Assembly (NCBI RefSeq): GCF_041052385.1
Contig: NZ_CP163439.1
Location: 9,165,001 to 9,229,000, forward strand
Reading direction: 5' to 3'
From: Streptomyces sp. R28
GTDB lineage: Bacteria > Actinomycetota > Actinomycetes > Streptomycetales > Streptomycetaceae
Length of the DNA stretch: 64,000 nt
Positions 17,110 to 24,159 of this stretch are shown here, in pieces. Both the position numbers and the translations under genes were made by a program. The number at the start of each line of letters is the position of its first letter. The first letter of the stretch is position 1. The notes under the pieces were generated by a model that made no database searches, was not told the DNA's origin, and saw nothing but the letters and a program-made list of their open reading frames with translations.

Positions 17110-18792
17110 TCACTTGTACATGGTCTGGTTCATGGTTCCGGGGGCGTACGCGTCGGGGTCGACCCAGACGTTGATCAGCGACGGCTTGCCGGACTCGCGG
17201 GCGCGCCGCAGCGCGGGGCCGATGTCGGCGGGGTCACGCACCTCCTCGCCGTAACCGCCCAGCATCTGCGCGAACTTGTCGTAGTGGACGTCGCCGAGCG
17301 TGTTGCCGACCCGCTCGCGCTCCAGGCCGTACTTCTGGGCCTGGCCGTAACGGATCTGGTTCATCGAGGAGTTGTTGCCGACGATGCCGACGAAGGGGAG
17401 GCTGTAGCGGACGAGAGTCTCGAAGTCCCAGCCGGTGAGGGAGAAGGCCCCGTCGCCGAAGAGCGCGACGACCTCCTTGTCGGGCCGCGCCTGCTTGGCC
17501 GCGAGCACGAACGGCACCCCGACGCCGAGCGTGCCCAGCGGGCCCGGGTCCATCCAGTGGCCCGGTGACTTGGGCTGCACGACCTGTCCGGAGAAGGTGA
17601 CGATGTCGCCGCCGTCGCCGATGTAGATCGAGTCCTCGGTGAGGAAGTCGTTGATCTCGCTGACCAGCCGGTACGGGTGGATCGGTGAGGCGTTCGACTT
17701 CAGGCTCGGCAGCCGCTTCTCCAGAGCGGTCTGCTCGGCTGCGCGCAGCTCGTCGAGCCACTCCTTGCGCTTCGACCCGCCCCCGTTGACGCGTCCGGAG
17801 GCGGCCTCGGTCACCGACTTCAGCACCAGCCCGGCGTCGCCCACGATCCCGAGGTCGATGTCGCGGTTCTTGCCGACGGTGCGGTAGTCGAGGTCGATCT
17901 GCACGACGGTCGCGTCCGGCGACAGCCGCTTGCCGTAGCCCATGCGGAAGTCGAAGGGCGTGCCGACGATGACGATGACATCGGCGCCTGAGAAGGCGTA
18001 CCGGCGCGACAGTTGGAAGTGGTGCGGGTCGCCGGGTGGCAGCGTGCCGCGGCCGGCGCCGTTCATGTACGCGGGGATGTTGAGGGTGCGGACGAGTTCG
18101 ATGGCCGCCTCGGTGCCGCGCGTCGTCCACACCTGGCTGCCGAGCAGAACGGCCGGCTTCTCGGCGTGGACCAGCAGGTCGGCGAGCTTCTCGATGGCCT
18201 CGGGGTCGCCGGCGGAGCGGGTGGAGGCACGGTAGGCGCCCTGCTTGGGCACGCGCGCCTTGCTCACCGGCACCTTGGCGTCGAGGACGTCGCGCGGGAT
18301 CTCCAGGAAGGAGGGCCCGGGCGCGCCGTGGTAGCACTCGCGGAACGCCATCGACACCATGTCCGCCGCGCGCGCCGTGTCCGGCACGGCCGCCGCGAAC
18401 TTGGTGATCGGCGTCATCATGTCGACGTGCGGCAGGTCCTGGAGGGACCCCATCTTGTGCTGGGTGAGGGCGCCTTGGCCGCCGATGAGCAGCATCGGGG
18501 ACTCGGCGCGGAAGGCGTTGGCGACACCGGTGACGGCGTCGGTGGTGCCGGGGCCCGCGGTGACGACCGCGCACCCGGGCTTGCCGGTGATACGGGCGTA
18601 ACCGTCGGCGGCATGGGCGGCGACCTGCTCGTGGCGGACGTCGACGACCTCGATGCCCTCGTCGACGCAGCCGTCGTAGATGTCGATGATGTGGCCGCCG
18701 CACAAGGTGTAGATGCGGTCGACCCCCTCGGCCTTCAGCGCCTTGGCAACGAGATGACCACCGGAAATGACGTCCTGGGTGTCGTCGGGCAT
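17110..18792 (-). CDS. oxc: Oxalyl-CoA decarboxylase (ThDP-dependent)
   Basis: A 560-residue ThDP enzyme. The ThDP Glu is E55 in VVDVRHEQVAAHAADG; the cofactor/Mg motif is GDGAFSLTGWDFETL ending at NNSSMNQI. The middle Rossmann-like domain (about 190-330) follows the acetolactate-synthase/oxalyl-CoA decarboxylase/2-hydroxyacyl-CoA lyase pattern. Motifs alone cannot separate Oxc from HACL; the adjacent frc and OFA antiporters make Oxc the best call (oxalyl-CoA to formyl-CoA plus CO2). The ATG at 18792 was preferred over the open frame to 19149, which crosses the divergent promoter. It is the first gene of the leftward operon. Confidence 0.85.
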   Translation of the reverse strand: MPDDTQDVISGGHLVAKALKAEGVDRIYTLCGGHIIDIYDGCVDEGIEVVDVRHEQVAAHAADGYARITGKPGCAVVTAGPGTTDAVTGVANAFRAESPMLLIGGQGALTQHKMGSLQDLPHVDMMTPITKFAAAVPDTARAADMVSMAFRECYHGAPGPSFLEIPRDVLDAKVPVSKARVPKQGAYRASTRSAGDPEAIEKLADLLVHAEKPAVLLGSQVWTTRGTEAAIELVRTLNIPAYMNGAGRGTLPPGDPHHFQLSRRYAFSGADVIVIVGTPFDFRMGYGKRLSPDATVVQIDLDYRTVGKNRDIDLGIVGDAGLVLKSVTEAASGRVNGGGSKRKEWLDELRAAEQTALEKRLPSLKSNASPIHPYRLVSEINDFLTEDSIYIGDGGDIVTFSGQVVQPKSPGHWMDPGPLGTLGVGVPFVLAAKQARPDKEVVALFGDGAFSLTGWDFETLVRYSLPFVGIVGNNSSMNQIRYGQAQKYGLERERVGNTLGDVHYDKFAQMLGGYGEEVRDPADIGPALRRARESGKPSLINVWVDPDAYAPGTMNQTMYK

Positions 18793-18841
18793 GGCGAAGT
18801 CCTGTCCCTTCGTAGGGGGTTGGAACGGCTCTCGCGGTACA

Positions 18842-18870
18842 TTGCATACAGTCGACGAATACTGTATGAA
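18842..18870. promoter_or_regulatory. Divergent oxc/sucC promoters overlapped by one operator
   Basis: A perfect inverted repeat CATACAGT-N8-ACTGTATG occupies 18845-18868. Rightward, TTGCAT (18842-18847), a 17-nt spacer and TATGAA (18865-18870) form a sigma-70-like promoter for sucC. On the reverse strand TTCATA, 16 nt and TATGCA do the same for oxc. A regulator bound here would cover both promoters. The symmetry is compatible with a GntR- or similar-family dimer; no regulator gene is adjacent. Confidence 0.7.
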
Positions 18871-18937
18871 CCTTGTTATCCCGCATCCGGTGGGTGGTGT
18901 CCAGGGGGCGTGCGGCACTTTTGAGTCAGGAGCCGGA

Positions 18938-20071
18938 ATGGACCTGTACGAACACCAGGCAAGGCAACTCTTCGAGGAACACGGCATCTTGGTGCCGAGG
19001 GCAGAGGTGACGGACTCGCCCAAGGAAGCCCGCGAGATCGCACGTCGGCTTGGCGGCCAGGTCGTGGTGAAGGCGCAGGTGAAGACCGGTGGCCGCGGCA
19101 AGGCGGGCGGGGTGAAGATCGCCGCGGACCCCGCAGCCGCCGAGCTCACGGCGCGTCAGATCCTCGGTATGGACATCAAGGGCCACACCGTCGGCAAGGT
19201 GATGCTGGCCCAACCCGTGGACATCGAGACCGAGTTCTATGTGTCCTACGTACTCGACCGTGCGGCCGGCCGCTTCCTCGCGATCGCCTCGGCCGAAGGC
19301 GGCGTGGAGATCGAGGAGGTCGCGGCCGGCCGGCCCGAGGCGGTGGCCCGTGTCCCCATCGACCCGGCCGAGGGCGTCACCTCCGCGAAAGCGGGCGAGA
19401 TCGCCGCAGCGGCCGGACTGCCACCGCAGACCGTCGACGTGCTCGTGCGGCTGTGGGAGGTACTGGTCCGCGAGGACGCCCTCCTCGTCGAGGTGAATCC
19501 GCTCGTCCGCACCAGGCAGGGACAGATCCTCGCTCTCGACGGCAAGGTCACTCTCGACGACAACGCCCGCTTCCGGCAGGCACGTTGGGGCGCCGACGGC
19601 GTGGAGCACGACGACGAACTGGAGGCGGCGGCTGCCGCCAAGGGCCTCAACTACGTCAAGCTCGACGGCGAGGTGGGCATCATCGGCAACGGCGCCGGCC
19701 TCGTCATGTCGACCCTCGACGTCGTCGCGGGCTGCGGCGCCCGCCCCGCCAACTTCCTCGACATCGGCGGCGGCGCATCGGCCCAGATCATGGCCGACGG
19801 ACTGTCGGTCATCCTCTCCGACCCGGCTGTGAAGTCCGTCTTCGTCAACGTCTTCGGCGGCATCACCGCCTGCGACGCGGTTGCCGACGGCATCGTGCAG
19901 GCCCTGGGCACCGTCCAGTTGACCAAGCCGCTCGTCGTACGCCTCGACGGCAACAACGCCGCCCGCGGCCGAGCCATCCTCGACGACCGCGCCCACCCCT
20001 TGGTCCAGCAGGCCACCACCATGGACGGCGCCGCCCTGCGGGCCGCCCGACTCGCCTCCGCCACAGCCTGA
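18938..20071 (+). CDS. sucC: Succinyl-CoA synthetase beta subunit (second copy type)
   Basis: A 377-residue ATP-grasp subunit starting MDLYEHQARQLFEEHGI. Markers are VVKAQVKTGGRGKAGGVK (nucleotide binding), VEVNPLV, GNGAGLVMSTLDVVAGCG, NFLDIGGGAS and VNVFGGITACD, all standard for SucC. ATG 18938 has AGGAG upstream and a 60-nt leader from the predicted promoter. Its pairing with sucD beside frc suggests the pair supplies or recovers succinyl-CoA as CoA donor for oxalate activation; a malate-CoA-ligase-like role is an alternative. Confidence 0.9.
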   Translation: MDLYEHQARQLFEEHGILVPRAEVTDSPKEAREIARRLGGQVVVKAQVKTGGRGKAGGVKIAADPAAAELTARQILGMDIKGHTVGKVMLAQPVDIETEFYVSYVLDRAAGRFLAIASAEGGVEIEEVAAGRPEAVARVPIDPAEGVTSAKAGEIAAAAGLPPQTVDVLVRLWEVLVREDALLVEVNPLVRTRQGQILALDGKVTLDDNARFRQARWGADGVEHDDELEAAAAAKGLNYVKLDGEVGIIGNGAGLVMSTLDVVAGCGARPANFLDIGGGASAQIMADGLSVILSDPAVKSVFVNVFGGITACDAVADGIVQALGTVQLTKPLVVRLDGNNAARGRAILDDRAHPLVQQATTMDGAALRAARLASATA

Positions 20072-20085
20072 GGAGACACGACGAC

Positions 20086-21003
20086 ATGGCCATCTACCTC
20101 ACCAAGGAGAGCAAGGTCCTCGTCCAGGGCATGACCGGCGGCGAGGGCATGAAGCACACCCGGCGCATGCTCGCCGCCGGCACGAACGTCGTCGGCGGCG
20201 TCAATCCTCGCAAGGCCGGCCGCACCGTCGACTTCGACGTCCCCCAGTGCCTTGACGGCCTGGGAGGTGCCCCCATCGCCGTCCCCGTCTTCGGCTCGGT
20301 CGCCGACGGCATGCGCGCGACCGGCGCCGACGTGACCGTCCTCTTCGTGCCGCCCGCCTTCGCCAAGGCGGCCGTCGTCGAGGCCGCCGACGCGGGCATC
20401 GGACTCGCCGTCGTGATCACCGAGGGCATCCCGGTCCATGACTCCGTCGCCTTCACCTCGTACGCGAAGGCGCGCGGCACCCGCATCATCGGCCCCAACT
20501 GCCCCGGCCTGATCACCCCGGGCCAGTCCAACGCGGGCATCATCCCGCCCGACATCACCAAGCCCGGCCGCATCGGCCTGGTCTCCAAGTCCGGCACGCT
20601 CACCTACCAACTCATGTACGAGCTCCGCGACATCGGCTTCTCGACCTGTGTCGGCATCGGTGGCGACCCGGTCGTCGGCACGACCCACATCGACTGCCTG
20701 GCCGCCTTCCAGGACGACCCCGAAACCGAACTCATCGTCCTCATCGGGGAGATCGGCGGCGACGCCGAGGAACGCGCGGCCGCGTACATCCGTGACCACG
20801 TCACCAAGCCCGTCGTCGGCTACATCGCCGGATTCACCGCGCCCGAGGGCAAGACGATGGGACACGCGGGCGCGATCGTGTCCGGGTCGTCCGGTACGGC
20901 GACGGCGAAGAAGAAGGCGCTGGAGGCCGTCGGGGTGCGGGTCGGAGGCACGCCCACCGAGACCGCCCGCCTGGTGCTGGACCGCCTGGGAACCGAGGCG
21001 TGA
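20086..21003 (+). CDS. sucD: Succinyl-CoA synthetase alpha subunit
   Basis: A 305-residue protein with the CoA-binding start VLVQGMTGGEGMKHTRRML, IGPNCPGLITPG, GLVSKSGTLTYQLMYEL, GIGGDPVVGTTHIDCL and GKTMGHAGAIVSGSSGTA. The His in MGHAGAI is the phosphohistidine position. Starts 14 nt after sucC with GAGGAGA as ribosome site. It forms a two-subunit nucleoside-diphosphate-forming ligase with SucC. Confidence 0.92.
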   Translation: MAIYLTKESKVLVQGMTGGEGMKHTRRMLAAGTNVVGGVNPRKAGRTVDFDVPQCLDGLGGAPIAVPVFGSVADGMRATGADVTVLFVPPAFAKAAVVEAADAGIGLAVVITEGIPVHDSVAFTSYAKARGTRIIGPNCPGLITPGQSNAGIIPPDITKPGRIGLVSKSGTLTYQLMYELRDIGFSTCVGIGGDPVVGTTHIDCLAAFQDDPETELIVLIGEIGGDAEERAAAYIRDHVTKPVVGYIAGFTAPEGKTMGHAGAIVSGSSGTATAKKKALEAVGVRVGGTPTETARLVLDRLGTEA

Positions 21004-21085
21004 CGTCACTCATAGTTGACACGAGGTCACTTTCAGGAGTTACCGGGTGTCGCTAGCGTCCGCCGTAGCCATGTACGACCGCCCA

Positions 21086-21136
21086 CCCGTCTCCCACCAC
21101 CACCCTTCCAAGGAAGGGCCCTACGGACCCCCTTTT
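21086..21136. repeat. Copy B of the short repeat, upstream of the aldehyde dehydrogenase
   Basis: Shares 20 of 21 bases with 13681-13701 and is likewise followed by a GC hairpin (GGGCCC near 21116 with GGACCCCC). Here it lies in the 166-bp leader between sucD and the dehydrogenase gene. A TTGACA hexamer at 21016-21021 may mark an internal promoter, but no good -10 was found. Confidence 0.5.
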
Positions 21137-21169
21137 CCTCTCGACTGTGCACCGAGAGCGGAGAACCCC

Positions 21170-22711
21170 ATGGCAACCACCCTCACCCTCAAATCAGGCA
21201 CCTCCTGGGCCGACGCCTGGCAGCGCTGCCTCACGGTCGCCCCGGAGGCCTTCCGGGACGACCGTGTCCTCAACCTCTGGAACTCGACCTGGCAGGCGGA
21301 CGGCCGTGCGCTGCCCGCCACCAGCCCCGTCGACGGCAGCCCGATCGCCGGCCCGCCGCGCCTGGACCGGGCCACCGCCCACCAGGCCGTACGCGCCTCA
21401 CTCGACCAGCACCGCGCGTGGCGGCACATCCAGCTTGACGAGCGGCGCGCCCGCGTCGCGGCCACGCTCGACGCCCTGACGCAGCACCGGGATCTGCTCG
21501 CGCTGCTCCTCGTCTGGGAGATCGGCAAGCCCTGGCGGCTGGCCCGGGCGGACGTCGACCGAGCCATCGACGGCGTGCGCTGGTACGTCGACGGCATCGA
21601 GCCGATGGTCGCAGGCCGGGCCCCGCTGGACGGGCCGGTATCCAACATCGCGAGCTGGAACTACCCGATGAGCGTGCTCGTTCACGCAGTGTTGGTACAA
21701 GCACTGGCAGGCAACGCGGTCATCGCCAAGACCCCGACCGACGGCGGTGTCGCCTGTCTGACCCTGGCCTGCGCGCTCGCCGCCCGTGAGGGAATTCCCG
21801 TCACCCTCGTCAGCGGCAGCGGAGGCGAGCTGTCGGAGGCACTGGTGCGGGCGCCCGAGATCGGCTGCGTCTCCTTCGTCGGCGGCCGCGACACCGGCGC
21901 CGCGGTGGCCACGGCCGTCGCCGACCTCGGCAAACGGCACGTGCTCGAACAGGAAGGACTGAACACCTGGGGCATCTGGAACTACACGGACTGGGGCGCG
22001 CTCACGGCGGTCATCCCCAAGCTCTTCGACTACGGCAAGCAGCGCTGCACGGCGTACCCGCGCTTCGTCGTCCAGCGTGAGCTGTTCGACGAGTTCCTGG
22101 CGGCGTACCTCCCGGCGGTGCGCACGCTGAGGGTCGGCCACCCCTTGGCGGTCGAGAAGCGGGACGACGCGTACCCGCAGCTGGACTTCGGGCCGGTGAT
22201 CAACGCCGCCAAGGCGAAGGAACTCCAGGACCAGGTCGCCGAGGCGATCGACCGCGGCGCCGTCCCGCTGCACCGGGGTCGACTGTCGGACGCCCGATTC
22301 CTGCCCGGCCAGGACACCTCGGCGTACGTCCAGCCGGTCACCCTGCTCAATCCGCCGCCGTCCTCCCCACTCCACCACGCGGAGCCGTTCGGCCCGGTCG
22401 ACACGATCGTCCTGGTCGACACGGAGGCGGAGCTGCTGGCGGCGATGAACGCGTCCAACGGCGCCCTCGTCGCCACGCTGTCCACGGACGACCGGGAGAC
22501 ATACGACCGCCTGGCCCCGCAGATCCGCGCGTTCAAGGTCGGCCACGGCAAACCGCGCTCCCGCGGCGACCGCGACGAGCTCTTCGGCGGCTTCGGCGCG
22601 TCCTGGAGCGGGGCGTTCGTGGGCGGCGAGCTGCTGGTGCGCGCGGTGACGCAGGGGCCGGCGGGGGAGCGGCCGGCCGGGAACTTCCCGGACTACCACC
22701 TCATGCCGTGA
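21170..22711 (+). CDS. Aldehyde dehydrogenase family protein
   Basis: A 513-residue ALDH-like protein. The catalytic Cys is in YGKQRCTAYPRFVV; the base Glu is probably in HVLEQEGLNTWG, which replaces the usual ELGGK form. SNIASWNYPMSVLVHAVLVQ, SFVGGRDTGAAV and EPFGPVDTIVLVD correspond to conserved ALDH segments. The altered Glu-region and a poorly conserved NAD-binding GxTxxG suggest a divergent subgroup. The ATG at 21170 follows GGAGAA; the open frame from 21047 lacks a ribosome site. It may oxidise a small aldehyde such as glyoxylate in the oxalate module; this is inference. Confidence 0.85.
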   Translation: MATTLTLKSGTSWADAWQRCLTVAPEAFRDDRVLNLWNSTWQADGRALPATSPVDGSPIAGPPRLDRATAHQAVRASLDQHRAWRHIQLDERRARVAATLDALTQHRDLLALLLVWEIGKPWRLARADVDRAIDGVRWYVDGIEPMVAGRAPLDGPVSNIASWNYPMSVLVHAVLVQALAGNAVIAKTPTDGGVACLTLACALAAREGIPVTLVSGSGGELSEALVRAPEIGCVSFVGGRDTGAAVATAVADLGKRHVLEQEGLNTWGIWNYTDWGALTAVIPKLFDYGKQRCTAYPRFVVQRELFDEFLAAYLPAVRTLRVGHPLAVEKRDDAYPQLDFGPVINAAKAKELQDQVAEAIDRGAVPLHRGRLSDARFLPGQDTSAYVQPVTLLNPPPSSPLHHAEPFGPVDTIVLVDTEAELLAAMNASNGALVATLSTDDRETYDRLAPQIRAFKVGHGKPRSRGDRDELFGGFGASWSGAFVGGELLVRAVTQGPAGERPAGNFPDYHLMP

Positions 22712-22717
22712 CGGGAC

Positions 22718-22750
22718 CCGGTGGCGCCCGCTTCGCAGGGGCGTCACCGG
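22718..22750 (+). terminator. Strong hairpin after the aldehyde dehydrogenase
   Basis: Arms CCGGTGGCGCCC and GGGCGTCACCGG pair over 12 bp with one G-U, 7 bp after the stop codon. There is no long U-run, as usual in Streptomyces. A second hairpin, GATCCCGC/GCGGGATC, follows at 22753-22780. Confidence 0.75.
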
Positions 22751-22865
22751 CCGATCCCGCCCGTGCGTGAGCGCGGGATCACGCCAGGTGAGGGACCTCG
22801 CGCAGGGTCACCTCCCGGCTCGCGTCGCGCACCGCCGAGCGGCCGTCCGACGGGCGGATATGCAG

Positions 22866-22895
22866 GTGAAGGGCACTCCGAAACCTTGGTATTGT
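22866..22895 (+). promoter_or_regulatory. Possible tRNA promoter
   Basis: GTGAAG (22866-22871), an 18-nt spacer and TATTGT (22890-22895) lie about 50 bp upstream of the mature tRNA. The match is partial. Confidence 0.4.
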
Positions 22896-22943
22896 TGTCC
22901 ATGTCGCCGCGGGGAAGACCCCTGGCAAGGCGGCAGACACCTA

Positions 22944-23028
22944 GTCCGGGTGGCGGAATGGCAGACGCGCTAGCTTGAGGTGCTAGTGCCCTTTATCGGG
23001 CGTGGGGGTTCAAGTCCCCCCTCGGACA
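22944..23028 (+). tRNA. tRNA-Leu (anticodon GAG)
   Basis: The acceptor arms GTCCGGG and CTCGGAC pair with one G-U; the anticodon stem CTAGC/GCTAG encloses TTGAGGT with anticodon GAG. A long variable arm (TGCCCTTTATCGGGCG) and the T arm GGGGG-TTCAAGT-CCCCC are present. Discriminator base A; CCA is not encoded. Reads CUC/CUU leucine codons. Confidence 0.95.
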
Positions 23029-23102
23029 CAGATCAGACAGATCACAGATCATTTCCAGCTCATGCGGGTCGAGGGTTACCTCGGTCCGCATGAGCTGTTT
23101 TG

Positions 23103-23330
23103 TGGGGTGCCTCCAAAGCCGCCTCCCCCTCCCCCGCCGAGCGGCGGCTTGCCGAACTCGCCCTCCGTGAACGGGAGACAGCCAGCCTCGTCGCCGAAGG
23201 TCGCACCAGCCCGGCGATCGCCGACCGGCTCTGCCAGAGCCTCCGCACGGTCGGGGCCCATGTCTCGTGGATCCGACGCAAGAGGGGAGTCTCGTCACGG
23301 GCCGCCCGCGCGGCGCTGATGATGGGGCTG
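23103..23330 (+). pseudogene. Remnant of a LuxR-type regulator (HTH domain only)
   Basis: Translated in the same frame as the downstream regulator, this segment reads LALRERETASLVAEGRTSPA, IADRLCQSLRTVGAHVSWIR and RKRGVSSRAARAA. That is the typical C-terminal LuxR helix-turn-helix of large LuxR proteins. No N-terminal domains and no start codon with a ribosome site precede it; the tRNA lies only ~75 bp upstream. The rest of the gene is lost. The stretch 23330-23501 after it shows no gene; it leads into the regulator at 23502. Confidence 0.7.
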
Positions 23331-23501
23331 CGGCTGGGCACTCGTTCGGCGGTTGACGCATGCGCCGGACGCCGATCCGGTCGCGGGCGGTCGGGGCGGC
23401 TCCCGGCAAATGGGTGGAAAGGCGGAGATACTTCGTATGGCGTCGTCGGAGTGTCCGGGGCGCGCTGCGTCATGGAGGCCGCGTTCGGCCGGGTAGGAGC
23501 G

Positions 23502-24110
23502 ATGTTGATCCGTGTTCTTCTCGTCGAGGAGGCAGACCTGGTGCGCGGGGCACTCGCCGCCCTGCTCACCCGTGAGAAGGACATCGAGGTGGTCCCGGCG
23601 TCGCCGGAGCACAGCCAGACGGTCGTTCAGGCGCTGTCGTACCGGCCGGACGTGGTCGTCATCGACGTGGACGGTGATGCGGACGGTGCCCTCGGTACCT
23701 CCCTGGAGCTGTCCACTCGGCTGCCGGAGTGCCGGACCCTGCTGGTGGTCGGGTCGGCGACCTCCGAATATCTGCGGCAGGCGCTGGCGCGTCGCGTCGC
23801 GGGCCTCATCGGCAGGAACAGCCCCTGCGACACCCTGCCCCAGGGGGTCCGTAAGGTGGCGGCGGGCGAACGGTTCATCGATCCGGGACTCGCGCTGCTG
23901 GCGCTCTCCTCGGTGGAGAACCCGCTGACCGAGAGGGAGCTCGAGGTGCTGCGGCTGGCGGCGGACGGCACGCCCACGCGTGAGATCGCCGGCCGGCTGT
24001 CGCTGTCCGTGGGAACGGTCCGCAATCACCTGAACGCGGTCTCCAGGAAGTCCGGGGCACGCAACCGCATCGACGCGATCCGGATCGCCCGCGAGTCGGG
24101 CTGGCTGTAG
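23502..24110 (+). CDS. ramR: RamR/AmfR-like response regulator (LuxR family)
   Basis: A 202-residue NarL-type regulator. The receiver has the acidic pair E9-E10 and the phospho-acceptor position D55 in VVVIDVDG. The usual conserved Lys after the fifth strand is absent (GLIGRNSP), so it may be an atypical receiver. The HTH (LTERELEVLRLAADG, then TREIAGRLSLSVGTVRNHLN) is intact. The ATG has GGAGC upstream; the longer frame from 23100 merely runs through the LuxR remnant. It converges on the ram-type operon 50 bp away, the arrangement known for ramR, and is predicted to activate that operon. Confidence 0.85.
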   Translation: MLIRVLLVEEADLVRGALAALLTREKDIEVVPASPEHSQTVVQALSYRPDVVVIDVDGDADGALGTSLELSTRLPECRTLLVVGSATSEYLRQALARRVAGLIGRNSPCDTLPQGVRKVAAGERFIDPGLALLALSSVENPLTERELEVLRLAADGTPTREIAGRLSLSVGTVRNHLNAVSRKSGARNRIDAIRIARESGWL

Positions 24111-24159
24111 CCGGGCCGGCCGTGGTCCGTTGCGGCGCCCCTGCCTTGTACGTCGGTCA

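Noticed and set aside
17110..18792. Acetolactate synthase annotation
   Set aside because: Motifs are shared across the ThDP family, but the frc, OFA and CoA-ligase context favours oxalyl-CoA decarboxylase; no small regulatory subunit is present.
22944..23028. tRNA-Leu as the attachment site of an integrated element
   Set aside because: No integrase gene and no second copy of the tRNA 3' end was seen in the window.
23100..24110. 336-residue regulator with two HTH domains
   Set aside because: The first HTH is a remnant without start signals, followed by low-complexity sequence; the second has its own ATG and receiver.
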